NCBI GenBank assembly: GCA_021771715.1
Contig: JAETOO010000001.1
Coordinates: 310,001 to 374,000 of the forward strand
From: Oscillospiraceae bacterium
GTDB taxonomy: Bacteria > Bacillota > Clostridia > Lachnospirales > Lachnospiraceae
Direction: 5' to 3'
DNA: 64,000 nucleotides
This document shows positions 50,857-59,231 of the stretch, piece by piece. The position numbers and the translations under genes were made by a program. The notes beneath the pieces are model-generated. The model was not told the origin of the DNA, ran no database searches, and was given only the letters and a program-made list of their open reading frames with translations. Within the stretch, counting starts at the first letter, position 1. Each line of letters opens with the position of its first letter.

Positions 50857-52959
50857 CTACTCTTCCTCCGTCACCTCGACCATCTTCTTCCCTTCCGTCA
50901 GGTGGAAGAAATCATAGACCTGCTGCGCGCTGCGCAGGTTCATGGACTCGGCGCCTGCGAGCTCCTCGAGGGAAGCGTCGCGGATGGCCTCGAGCGACTT
51001 GAAGGTGCGCATCAGCGCCTTGCGGCGGGCTGGGCCGATGCCCTCGATGTCGTCGAGAATCGAGTGCACCTGCCCCTTGCTGCGCAAACTTCTGTGGTAC
51101 TCGATCGCAAAGCGGTGCGCCTCGTCCTGAATCCGCGTGATCAGCTTGAAGCCCTCGGAGCGCGTGTCGATCGGCACCTCCACGTTGTCGTGGTAGAGAC
51201 CGCGCGTCCGGTGAAAGTCGTCCTTGACCATCCCACAGACCGGGATCGAGAGCCCCAGCGCGTCCAGCACGCGCAGACACACATTCACCTGCCCGCGCCC
51301 GCCGTCCATCAGAATCAGGTCCGGGAAACGGCTGAAGCTGCCCATCTCATAGCCCATCCCCTTCTCGTCCAGCTCCTTCTGCTCTGCCAGCCCGTGCGTG
51401 AAGCGGCGCGTGAGCACCTCCTCCATGCTCGCATAGTCGTCCGGCCCCTGCACGGACTTGATCTTAAACTTCCGGTAATCGCTGCGCTTCGGCTTTCCTT
51501 TTTCATAGACAATCATCGAGCCGACGGACTCGAACCCGCTGATATTCGAGATATCGTACGCCTCCATGCGCACCACGCGCCCGACGCCGATCAGCTCCTC
51601 GATCTCGCGCACCGCGCCGATCGTCCGGCCCTCCTCGCGCTTGATCCGCTCGCGGTCTTGCCGCAGCACGATCTGGGCATTTTCGCGCGCCATCTCGACC
51701 AGCTTCTCCTTCGTCCCCTTTTTCGGAATCCGCACATAGACTCTCTGGCCGCGCTTCTCCGTCAGCCATTTCTCGACCAGCTCGTGATCCTCGATCTCCG
51801 TCTCGAGCATCAGCTCCTTGGGGACAAACGGCGTGCCCGCATAATACTGCTTCACAAAGCTGTTCAGAATGACGGCCTTCGTGTCCTGCAGCGCGACGCG
51901 CAGGAAGAAATGCTCCCGTCCGATCATCCTGCCTCCGCGGATAAAGAACACCTGCACGACGGCATCCGCGTTCGCCACCGTGTCATCCGCATCGTCCAGT
52001 GCGAGCGCGATCACATCCTTGTCCTCCCCGTCCCCGTGCGTGATCTTCTGGCGTTGCGCCACCTGCTGCACGCTGCGGATCAGATTGCGGTACTCGATCG
52101 CCTTCTCAAAATCCAGCTCCTCCGACGCCTGCTCCATCTTCTCCGTGAGCATCGCGAGCACCGGCGCGTGGTTGCCGTTCAGAAAGTCCACCGCCTCCTC
52201 AATCGAGCGGCGGTACTCTTCCTTTGTAAATGTCCCCTGGCACGGCGCATTGCACTGCCCGATGTGGTAGTACAGGCACGGGCGCTCCTTCCCGATATCG
52301 CGCGGCAGGTTTTTGCTGCAGCTGCGCAGCTTGTAGAGCTTCTTCACCAGGTCAATCGTGTCCTTGACGGCTAACCCGCTCGTGTAGGGCCCAAAATAGC
52401 GCGACTTATCCTTTTTCATCGTCCGCGAGAGCAGCACCCGCGGGTACTCCTCGCCCAGCGTCACCTTGATAAACGGGTACGTCTTGTCGTCCTTGAGCAT
52501 TGTGTTGTATTTCGGGCGGTGCTCCTTGATCAGATTGCACTCCAGCACGAGCGCCTCGAGCTCCGAGTCGGTCACGATGTACTCGAACCGCCGGATCCGC
52601 TCGACCATCTGTATGATCTTCGGACTCTTGCCCCGGCTGCTCTGAAAATACTGCCGCACCCGGTTCTTCAGGCTGATCGCCTTCCCCACGTAGATAATGT
52701 CGTCATGCGCGTCGTGCATGATATAGACACCGGGGCGTCCCGGGAGCTTTTTCAATTCCTCTTCTATATTAAATGCGATGTAGCCCTCCTGCAACTGTGC
52801 AGGCGGCTTCCCGGCCACCGCACCTTGCTCGCATGGCTCAGACTCAGTGCGCTGCTCGCACGGCTCAGGCTCAGCACACTGCTCACGCGCTACAGACCGG
52901 CTCGCCTCCGCCGCTTCCTTCTCAATATCCTTCATGCTACGCTCTTCCTCCCCGGTCAT
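50857..52959 (-). CDS. uvrC: Excinuclease ABC subunit C with an N-terminal extension
   Basis: UvrC makes both incisions in nucleotide excision repair. The GIY-YIG domain ([30 protein letters not shown]), the UVR motif, the RNase H-like domain and the C-terminal helix-hairpin-helix ([20 protein letters not shown]) are all present. Relatives start near [12 protein letters not shown]; here about 60 residues precede it, with a 9-residue repeat ([18 protein letters not shown]). An AGGAGGG lies inside the gene four bases before an ATC codon at 52779-52777, where relatives would have their ATG. ATGs at 52959 and 52935 are the visible starts. Confidence 0.93.
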   Translation of the reverse strand: MTGEEERSMKDIEKEAAEASRSVAREQCAEPEPCEQRTESEPCEQGAVAGKPPAQLQEGYIAFNIEEELKKLPGRPGVYIMHDAHDDIIYVGKAISLKNRVRQYFQSSRGKSPKIIQMVERIRRFEYIVTDSELEALVLECNLIKEHRPKYNTMLKDDKTYPFIKVTLGEEYPRVLLSRTMKKDKSRYFGPYTSGLAVKDTIDLVKKLYKLRSCSKNLPRDIGKERPCLYYHIGQCNAPCQGTFTKEEYRRSIEEAVDFLNGNHAPVLAMLTEKMEQASEELDFEKAIEYRNLIRSVQQVAQRQKITHGDGEDKDVIALALDDADDTVANADAVVQVFFIRGGRMIGREHFFLRVALQDTKAVILNSFVKQYYAGTPFVPKELMLETEIEDHELVEKWLTEKRGQRVYVRIPKKGTKEKLVEMARENAQIVLRQDRERIKREEGRTIGAVREIEELIGVGRVVRMEAYDISNISGFESVGSMIVYEKGKPKRSDYRKFKIKSVQGPDDYASMEEVLTRRFTHGLAEQKELDEKGMGYEMGSFSRFPDLILMDGGRGQVNVCLRVLDALGLSIPVCGMVKDDFHRTRGLYHDNVEVPIDTRSEGFKLITRIQDEAHRFAIEYHRSLRSKGQVHSILDDIEGIGPARRKALMRTFKSLEAIRDASLEELAGAESMNLRSAQQVYDFFHLTEGKKMVEVTEEE
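52831..52890. repeat. 27-nt diverged repeat in the uvrC N-terminal extension
   Basis: Codes for two to three units of the kind E-x-EPCEQ. The copies are diverged, and the edges are approximate. Confidence 0.55.
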
Positions 52960-53349
52960 TTCCGCTTCCCGACGTCCAAAATTGTCCGCTCTGAGTTTCG
53001 TTTCCTTTTAGATTTCTTTCATTTTTCTTTCAGGATTTGATCACAGAATAGACATATCTTTCCAATATACTGGGTTCAACAAATAAATGAAGTCATCCGA
53101 TACATGACGCGTCGGTATTGCGAATGGCTTCGACAAAAAACAATCTTAACCCAAATTACTATCTTATATTCGGTTAAGTTTTCATACATTTTTCTCTTCT
53201 TGAAGGGGTATCGCTTGCGATATCCCTTCCTCCTTTTTCCGAAGATCCCGGTGCAACGTCACTCCACTCTTTTGGCAGGATATTTCTCTGCGATGCCGCA
53301 TCACCGTCACGGTCTCCCGTTTATCTGCCGTCTGCGCCGCGGCCCTCTG
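52960..53349. other. AT-rich intergenic region upstream of uvrC
   Basis: About 390 nt with no supported gene. It holds the GreA-side hairpin (53202-53229) and AT-rich sequence in which I could not choose a promoter. Confidence 0.4.
53202..53229. terminator. Hairpin downstream of greA
   Basis: GAAGGGGTATCG-cttg-CGATATCCCTTC. The T-run lies on the forward-strand side (CTCCTTTTTCC), so the direction is unclear. Its core resembles the terminator at 2794-2814. Confidence 0.45.
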
Positions 53350-53853
53350 TCAGAACTTCCGAATCTGATCGTCCTCCTCGCCGGACGCCTCGCTGATCGA
53401 GCGGATCTCCACGTAATACCCGAAAGTATCATTTACCTTGATGTAGACGCGGTCGCCGACCTTGTGTCCCAGCAGCGCCTTGCCCAGCGGCGACTCGATG
53501 CTGATCAAGCCGTTCAGGGAATTGCCCCGCACGCTCGTCACGATCCGGTAGGTCTCCGTCTCGTCGTCGTCCTCCACATAGACTTCGACGGTCTTGTCCA
53601 GGCCGACCTCATCAGACTTCGAGTGATCGGTGATCACGCGCGCCGTCTTCAGCATCCGCTCCAGGTACCGGATGCGGCTCTCGTTCGCATTCTTGTCCTT
53701 CTTCGCCGCGTGGTACTCGAAATTCTCGCTCAGATCCCCGTGCGCCCGCGCCTCCTTCACCGCCTCAATCGCCTCCTTGCGGACGACGAGCTTGCGGTAC
53801 TCGATCTCCTCCTGTATCTTCTTTACATCACTCTCGGTGAGCTGTTCCTGCAT
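53350..53853 (-). CDS. greA: Transcription elongation factor GreA
   Basis: A 167-residue factor that helps RNA polymerase cut back-tracked transcripts. The N-terminal coiled coil (residues about 5-80) carries ARAHGDLSENFEYHAAKKDK with the acidic tip, and the C-terminal FKBP-like domain has ISIESPLGKALLGHKVGDRV. AGAAGGATCAG precedes the ATG. Confidence 0.93.
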   Translation of the reverse strand: MQEQLTESDVKKIQEEIEYRKLVVRKEAIEAVKEARAHGDLSENFEYHAAKKDKNANESRIRYLERMLKTARVITDHSKSDEVGLDKTVEVYVEDDDETETYRIVTSVRGNSLNGLISIESPLGKALLGHKVGDRVYIKVNDTFGYYVEIRSISEASGEEDDQIRKF

Positions 53854-53969
53854 ATTCTGATCCTTCTTTCCTGTGATTCTCTGTCGCTGTTACAGCATTT
53901 TTATAGTTTACCATACCGGAGGAGGATGCGCAAGAACGGCATGAATTGCCCGCGAAAAAGCACTTTTGA

Positions 53970-54101
53970 GGTCAAGAGCAGCAGGGACATGACGACATGA
54001 AGAAGGACGTAGAAAGGGAGCAGCGGCGTGCCGACACCGCAAAGACAGAGCTACAAACACTGCATAAGGAGCTGGTTTGTCCGAGCAAACAACTTGAATA
54101 A
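53970..54101 (+). pseudogene. Decayed C-terminal tail of an Rpn/PD-(D/E)XK-transposase-like gene, copy 1
   Basis: The frame reads GQEQQGHDDMKKDVEREQRR then ADTAKTELQTLHKEL, a Gln/Gly plus coiled-coil tail such as ends Rpn-family proteins. It opens after a stop at 53967-53969 and has no body upstream. Positions 53983-54026 match 56636-56679 at about 36 of 44 bases in the same direction. An ATG at 53997 could start a 34-residue peptide, but I doubt it is used. Confidence 0.45.
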
Positions 54102-54102
54102 T

Positions 54103-54137
54103 CAGAAGCCGGGATAGGCGGTACATCCCGGCTTCTG
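54103..54137 (-). terminator. Hairpin after the second ATPase module
   Basis: CAGAAGCCGGGA...TCCCGGCTTCTG with a loop of about 11 nt, followed on the minus strand by ATTATTC. It probably ends the module's transcript. Confidence 0.6.
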
Positions 54138-54186
54138 ACTGCAATCAGCATCATTTTATCTACATAACAAAAATCGTCCTACTATA

Positions 54187-55008
54187 TCAGATATTTTGTA
54201 ACAAATAAAATCCATCCTTAAAGAAAAGAGAACATTTATCTTGAACAACTCCCGGATCAATTCTTTCCATCATATCTTCACCCTGTTTACTTTTTGAATA
54301 CGAAATTGGGGGATATTCGATCTCATCATGACTCGTCTTCCAAAAACTTCCTTCTTGCAAGGCAACTTGAATCTCTTCACTGAGTTTCCGGTATTTTCCC
54401 TCAAAATATCCATACTCTTCAATGTGTTCTTGATATATTGATGTCAAAATATGCTCATTTACATATTTGCGAAATCTTGTCTTAAAAAAGCTGTTCTGAC
54501 TGGATGTTAATTCATTTTTAAATGCACTTCCAAATCCATTCTCCCAATCCGCCAAAAACCATATTTCTGCTTCCGGAGCTGCAAGGAAGAAAATAACCGG
54601 TACATCTGGATGTAGCTCATTTATTTGCCGTATTACATCTTCCCTATATTTTTCCCAACCATCACAATCAGCCTTCCCTGTTCCATCCTCCTGTATATTC
54701 AGAAATCGATTATCCTTGTCGTCCTCAATCAGAATGGCATCATATTTTTCCCGGTCAAACTTTTCTTTTCCTACAAAATCTACAACATATTTGATCAACG
54801 CATTACCCGTATAGCCATTTTGCGCAATCGCATTTATATGCCGACTTGTATTTCTATTTCTAATATCCTCTGCGCTTCTTCTGGCCCTTGTTGGACACAA
54901 TTGGATATACTCACAATTTGCGTTTATTTTTCGCATAAATACTTTCAATGCATTTAATTCTGTATAACCCGCAGTAAAAAAACAGGCAATTCGTTTTTTC
55001 TCACTCAT
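54187..55008 (-). CDS. TOPRIM-like partner of the second ATPase
   Basis: A 273-residue protein. Landmarks are an N-terminal acidic strand IACFFTAGYTELNALKVF (Glu17), a central AILIEDDKDNRF (Glu95, Asp96, Asp97, Asp99), and IFFLAAPEAEIWFLADWEN (Glu146, Glu148, Trp150). The order Glu, DxD-like, then ExE-x-W is the same as in the DUF4276-like gene at 10178-10843, although the sequences are otherwise different. Nuclease activity is inferred. The ATG overlaps the ATPase stop, so the two are coupled. AT-rich coding. Confidence 0.6.
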   Translation of the reverse strand: MSEKKRIACFFTAGYTELNALKVFMRKINANCEYIQLCPTRARRSAEDIRNRNTSRHINAIAQNGYTGNALIKYVVDFVGKEKFDREKYDAILIEDDKDNRFLNIQEDGTGKADCDGWEKYREDVIRQINELHPDVPVIFFLAAPEAEIWFLADWENGFGSAFKNELTSSQNSFFKTRFRKYVNEHILTSIYQEHIEEYGYFEGKYRKLSEEIQVALQEGSFWKTSHDEIEYPPISYSKSKQGEDMMERIDPGVVQDKCSLFFKDGFYLLQNI

Positions 55009-56261
55009 TGTGGCCACCCACCAATCATCGGGTCTCCGATACGATATAAATCGCCCAGTGTCCATCCCGTCAGTTCAGAGCGTAATTCTTCTCTGTTCAG
55101 CTTTAATATCGGGGTCCGGCTCAATGGATCAAATACAAAAACTCCGACATCCCCAGATAAAAACTCATCTGTAAACTCATCCAGAAATTCTGGTGAATGT
55201 GTACTAATAAAACATTGTTTAAAACTCTGTCCCCGTAAAATCTCATTGGCAAGAACCTTCTGCCAAGCAGGGTGTAAATTCATTTCCGGTTCGTCCACTG
55301 CAAGCATGGAAATTCCATTCTGTTCAGGCATGCTCAGTAAAAGAAGAAGGACAAGCAAATGAACCGTGCCATCACTCAATTCAGACAACGAATAATAACA
55401 ATCCCGTACTTTTAGCTCCATCCATATCTTTCCACCTGCCTTTGAAATTCTGATATCTTCACAATCACTCATCTGTTTTTTTAGCATATGAATATATGTT
55501 TCTTTAAATTTCGGATATGTCTCCTCTAAAACTGCATATACATTTACAAAATTTGATCCGTCTTTTTTTAAATAACTTCCATCAGCCTGTTCATCCTGAA
55601 GTTCACGGATTGCTGCAATATGAAACGCAGTACAGGAATACGAATAAAAACTTCTGAAATATAATCGCATAGACTCCAGAACCTTCCTGATCCTATCCCG
55701 AACAAACGGCGTGCTGAACATCTCTTTATTATCAAAAAAGAGTTTATCCATTTGCAGAAGCACTGTTTCATTTCTATCTACATTAACAATAAGCCGATTA
55801 TTTCTTACCTGGTCCATTCCAGCTGTTGAGAATTCTCCCTTTCCCTGTTCTTTTCTATGACAACAAAAATAATTGTAGGGCTTCTGAGAACCACTCCGTA
55901 TCCTTGCCGCATCCAACGATTCCTCCACAATATAATTATCTCCTCTTTTTTCTCCTACATTTGCACACAGCGTATAAACGACCGGATATTCCTCACCTAA
56001 CTCAAAATGCCATGCTAATCGGAAAGATTCTTTTTTCTCACGCCTATCAACCGCCTGATTCCAACCATTCCGTTTCAATTCAGAAAGAAAACCCGTTACA
56101 TCCGTCTGAGAAGTGCCTACCATATTTGCGGCAAATGACAATGCCCGAATAAAATTACTCTTTCCGGCATTATTGGGTCCAATAAGAATATTAATACGTT
56201 CAAAAGGTAGTTCCGAACATAAAACATTCCTAAAATCACTGCATGTAAAACTTTTTATCAT
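55005..56261 (-). CDS. AAA/ABC-type ATPase of the second putative defence module
   Basis: A 418-residue ATPase. RINILIGPNNAGKSNFIRAL contains Walker A (about 28-35). Signature-like SLSELSDGTVHLLVLLLLL, Walker B SMLAVDEPEMNLHPAW and the His switch FISTHSPEFLDEF follow, as in OLD- and AbiL-type ATPases. GGAGG is ten bases before the ATG at 56261; a TTG at 56270 is too near. It differs strongly from the ATPase at 10844-12076, so this is an independent module and not a duplication. Confidence 0.82.
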   Translation of the reverse strand: MIKSFTCSDFRNVLCSELPFERINILIGPNNAGKSNFIRALSFAANMVGTSQTDVTGFLSELKRNGWNQAVDRREKKESFRLAWHFELGEEYPVVYTLCANVGEKRGDNYIVEESLDAARIRSGSQKPYNYFCCHRKEQGKGEFSTAGMDQVRNNRLIVNVDRNETVLLQMDKLFFDNKEMFSTPFVRDRIRKVLESMRLYFRSFYSYSCTAFHIAAIRELQDEQADGSYLKKDGSNFVNVYAVLEETYPKFKETYIHMLKKQMSDCEDIRISKAGGKIWMELKVRDCYYSLSELSDGTVHLLVLLLLLSMPEQNGISMLAVDEPEMNLHPAWQKVLANEILRGQSFKQCFISTHSPEFLDEFTDEFLSGDVGVFVFDPLSRTPILKLNREELRSELTGWTLGDLYRIGDPMIGGWPQ

Positions 56262-56517
56262 TCTAATCAATCCTCCACAACATATATTGTGCGCTCTGCA
56301 AGTCCCGTTAAATTCTCCTTCCTGCAGTTTTTATTTTATCACTTATATCTTGTCATGAAAACAGCAATTTCCTTTATTCCACTATATTTTTTCATGCATT
56401 TTCCTATATGGCAAAAAGTACACAAAAGAATACTTTTAAACGCTGCCAGTTGCAAGCTCAAAAACATATAGTAAAATAAGATACCCTTTAAATCCATATC
56501 TGACTGAACGGCACAGT
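56262..56517. other. AT-rich region upstream of the second ATPase
   Basis: About 250 nt with no supported gene. It should hold the promoter of the module on the minus strand, but I could not pick a convincing pair of hexamers. Confidence 0.35.
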
Positions 56518-56715
56518 ATGGTGACACAGATCAAGGACAACAGGGAAGTGACACTAGCCTTTATGAAAATCTTTGAAAAAGAACAGCTATTGATCCAAAA
56601 AGGTATCCAGCAAGGCATTCAACAAAGGCTCCAATAGGGACATGGCGGCACGAACAAAGACGTGGAAAAGGAGTAGAGATGCAGAAGCTGCGTGAAGAGC
56701 TGGCACTGCTATCTA
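56518..56715 (+). pseudogene. Decayed C-terminal tail of an Rpn-like gene, copy 2
   Basis: MVTQIKDNREVTLAFMKIFE is followed by EKEQLLIQKGIQQGIQQ, the Gln/Gly-rich tail of Rpn-type proteins. A TAG stands at 56635-56637 where copy 1 has CAG, and a second TAG comes after DVEKE where copy 1 also has CAG. Both are single C-to-T changes in the same frame, so this copy is broken. Confidence 0.55.
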
Positions 56716-56863
56716 TAATATCCATTTGATATGATCGCAACTCTTATCGCTGCTGTCTACAATTCCCCCCAGCCTTGCTGTATTTGTGAATTGTTGGGCA
56801 GTAGTTTTATCGTCAAGTGAACTTACTCTGTTATAAAATTTGCAAAAAAGAACCCGAAACCTC

Positions 56864-56894
56864 TTGACTCTGACGCAGCGTCATACCTTACAAT
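56864..56894 (+). promoter_or_regulatory. MerR-type promoter with 19-bp spacer and operator
   Basis: TTGACT (56864-56869), a 19-nt spacer, and TACAAT (56889-56894). The spacer holds the palindrome TGACGCAGCGTCA, centred as in promoters twisted open by MerR/TipA proteins. It stands 25 nt before the regulator's start. Confidence 0.88.
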
Positions 56895-56918
56895 ACCAGT
56901 ACACGGGAGGGATAGAGT

Positions 56919-57647
56919 ATGCGGACAGTAAAGGAAGTCAGTAAGCTTACGGGTGTCAGTGTGCGCACACTGCACTACTATGATGCAATCGGCCTTTTGA
57001 AGCCTGCGAAGGTGACGGAGGCGGGCTATCGCATGTATGACGATGCAGCGCTTAGCCGTCTGCAGAATATTTTATTGTTTCGCGAGCTACAGTTTCCCCT
57101 GAGGGAGATCCGGGACATCCTGGACCGCCCGGATTTTGATCCGTCGGAGGCGATCGCACAGCAGATCCGGCTGCTGGAACTGCAGTACAGGCGGATCGGG
57201 GCGCTCATTTCCTATGCCCGTGAAATTCAGGAAAAAGGAGTCACTGCGATGAAATTTGATGTGTTTGATAAACGTGAGATAGAACAGTACAAGGCGGAAG
57301 CTAGGGAAAGATGGGGCAGCACTGCGGCGTATCAGGAGTGCGAGCAGAAAAATGCCTCGCGAAAAGAAAGCGACCAGGAACGGCTTGCCAAGGAGATGAT
57401 GGCGATCTTTTCTGACATCGGAGCGCTGCGGCACCGGGAGCCTGCCGACGAAGCGGTGCAGGAGAAAGTTGCCGCCCTGCAGCAGTTTATCACGGAGCAC
57501 TACTACACGTGCACCGACGAAATCCTCCGCGGATTGGGCGAGATGTATGCGGCCGACGAGCGCTTCCGAAAAAATATCGACCGGGCCGGCGGCGAAGGCA
57601 CCGCTGCGTTTGTCCGGCAGGCAATCGCTGCATACTACGCAGACTAG
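56919..57647 (+). CDS. MerR-family regulator with TipAS domain
   Basis: A 242-residue regulator. The MerR HTH is at 1-70 (RTVKEVSKLTGVSVRTLHYYDAIGLLKP then GYRMYDDAALSRLQNILLFRELQFPLREI), followed by a dimer coil and a TipAS-like antibiotic-binding domain (about 120-240, ERLAKEMMAIFSDIGALRHR, ITEHYYTCTDEILRGLGEMY). It probably activates its own promoter, and perhaps a pump, in response to a drug. The MATE gene downstream is convergent, so it is not in its operon. Confidence 0.9.
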   Translation: MRTVKEVSKLTGVSVRTLHYYDAIGLLKPAKVTEAGYRMYDDAALSRLQNILLFRELQFPLREIRDILDRPDFDPSEAIAQQIRLLELQYRRIGALISYAREIQEKGVTAMKFDVFDKREIEQYKAEARERWGSTAAYQECEQKNASRKESDQERLAKEMMAIFSDIGALRHREPADEAVQEKVAALQQFITEHYYTCTDEILRGLGEMYAADERFRKNIDRAGGEGTAAFVRQAIAAYYAD

Positions 57648-57727
57648 CAGACTATCCGTACATCCCGTACATCCCTAAAGGGCACCTGGCACGGCTGCCT
57701 GCCTCGTTGCATGACAGCAAACGACAA

Positions 57728-57821
57728 GGGTGTTGCAAAACGCGGCAAATCCACAATGACTGGTATTTGTGCGATTGATCGTATACCAGCAGTGGGGGAT
57801 GCCAGCAATTTTGCAACACCC
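57728..57821. repeat. Hairpin element, copy 2
   Basis: The same 94-bp core as 24060-24153: GGGTGTTGCAAAA...TTTTGCAACACCC, here with perfect ends. Inner blocks CTGGTAT/ATACCAG are unchanged while the loop differs. It lies between the converging MerR and MATE genes. Confidence 0.85.
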
Positions 57822-57858
57822 TCGTAGTTTCCAGCAGTTTTACAGCAGACTATCTTCT

Positions 57859-59214
57859 TCAGGCGATCACCCGCTGGTCCCGCCATTTTCCGCTCAGAAA
57901 GCGGAGGCCGAACAGCGTTCCGCGCACCGCCCAGTCGGTAAACATGCCGATCCAGACCCCCATCGGCCCAAATCCGAAATACCGGCAGAGCAGCACCGTC
58001 AATCCCACGCGGCAACACCACATGGATCCGCACGATACAAGCATCGTAAATTTTCCGTCCCCGGCCCCGCGCAGCCCATAAGCCGGCACGAACGACAGCG
58101 TCCAGAACAGGGGCTTGACTATCGTGATAACCCCCATCATCCCGACACACATCGCCGCGGCCTCTTCGGGCATCCCCGCAAGCCTCGTGAAACACCGGCA
58201 CAGCCCGTACATGACAAGGCAGCTCGCCGTGACCGCCACCTCCGAGAGCAGCGTCACCTTCTTTATATAGTAGGAAGCCTCCTCTTGCCTGCCGGCACCG
58301 ATGCACTCCCCGACGATCGTCGTCAATCCGTCGCCGGCTCCCATCCCGGCCACCCCGCTCAGGTTTTCCAGGATGTTCGTCATCGCCTGGGCCGCAATCG
58401 CTGTGGTGCCGAGCGTCGACACCACGGACTGCACGGCGAGCTTTCCGAACTGAAACATACCGCTCTCCACCGCGGCCGGGATCCCCGTGGTCAGAAGCAG
58501 CAGGATCACCCTCCCGGACGGGCGCAGATTCCCGGACAGCCGAATGCGGATCCTCTGTCTTGGCGACGTCAGGAACTTCATCACCATGACACAGGCAAAG
58601 ATGCGGGATGCCAGCGTCGAAATCGCCGCGCCCGCAATTCCCATGTGAAATCCCCAGATCAGGGCGGCGTTTCCTGCCACATTCATCAGGTTGGAACACA
58701 CCGCCGCCGTCATGGACGTGCGGCTGTCCTCCTGCGCCCGCAAAATCGCCGCGCCCGCATGAAACAGGGCCGTGAAGGGATACGCAAACGTCGTGTAGGC
58801 GAAATAGATCTCCGCGGCCTGCTTCACATCCCGGTCCACGGACCCGAACACCAGCATCAGGATCCGCTCTCTTCCGACCGCGCACGCGGCCGTGACAACT
58901 GCCGACAGAAACGCGACCGTGATCAGGATCTGATTCGCTGCCTTCGAGGCCCTCCGCAGATCGCCGTTTCCCAGGTACTGCGCACAGACCACAGAGGCCC
59001 CGACCGCCAAGCCCCAGAACACCTCTATGACAAACATATTGATGGCGTCCACCAGAGAGACTGCCGAAATTGCCTCGGGTCCCACATTGCTGACCATCAC
59101 ACTGTCCACCATCCCCATCAGCGCGGTCAGCAAATGCTCCAGCATCAGGGGAATCAGCAAGCTCCAAAGCTTTCGGCCGCCGAACAGCTCCTTCTGGTTT
59201 CCAGTAGCACTCAT
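57859..59214 (-). CDS. MATE-family efflux protein
   Basis: A pump of about 451 residues with twelve helices. LWSLLIPLMLEHLLTALMGM, VDSVMVSNVGPEAISAVSLV and the second-half GIPAAVESGMFQFGKLAVQS match the family. GGAAAGGAAAG precedes the ATG at 59214. It is 17 nt after the GH38 stop on the same strand and may be on that transcript. Confidence 0.9.
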   Translation of the reverse strand: MSATGNQKELFGGRKLWSLLIPLMLEHLLTALMGMVDSVMVSNVGPEAISAVSLVDAINMFVIEVFWGLAVGASVVCAQYLGNGDLRRASKAANQILITVAFLSAVVTAACAVGRERILMLVFGSVDRDVKQAAEIYFAYTTFAYPFTALFHAGAAILRAQEDSRTSMTAAVCSNLMNVAGNAALIWGFHMGIAGAAISTLASRIFACVMVMKFLTSPRQRIRIRLSGNLRPSGRVILLLLTTGIPAAVESGMFQFGKLAVQSVVSTLGTTAIAAQAMTNILENLSGVAGMGAGDGLTTIVGECIGAGRQEEASYYIKKVTLLSEVAVTASCLVMYGLCRCFTRLAGMPEEAAAMCVGMMGVITIVKPLFWTLSFVPAYGLRGAGDGKFTMLVSCGSMWCCRVGLTVLLCRYFGFGPMGVWIGMFTDWAVRGTLFGLRFLSGKWRDQRVIA

Positions 59215-59231
59215 TTCTTTCCTTTCCGATC

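Noticed and set aside
53104-54000. Forward ORF of 298 codons
   Set aside because: Antisense to greA for most of its length. Only its last part overlaps the Rpn-like tail, and that in another frame.
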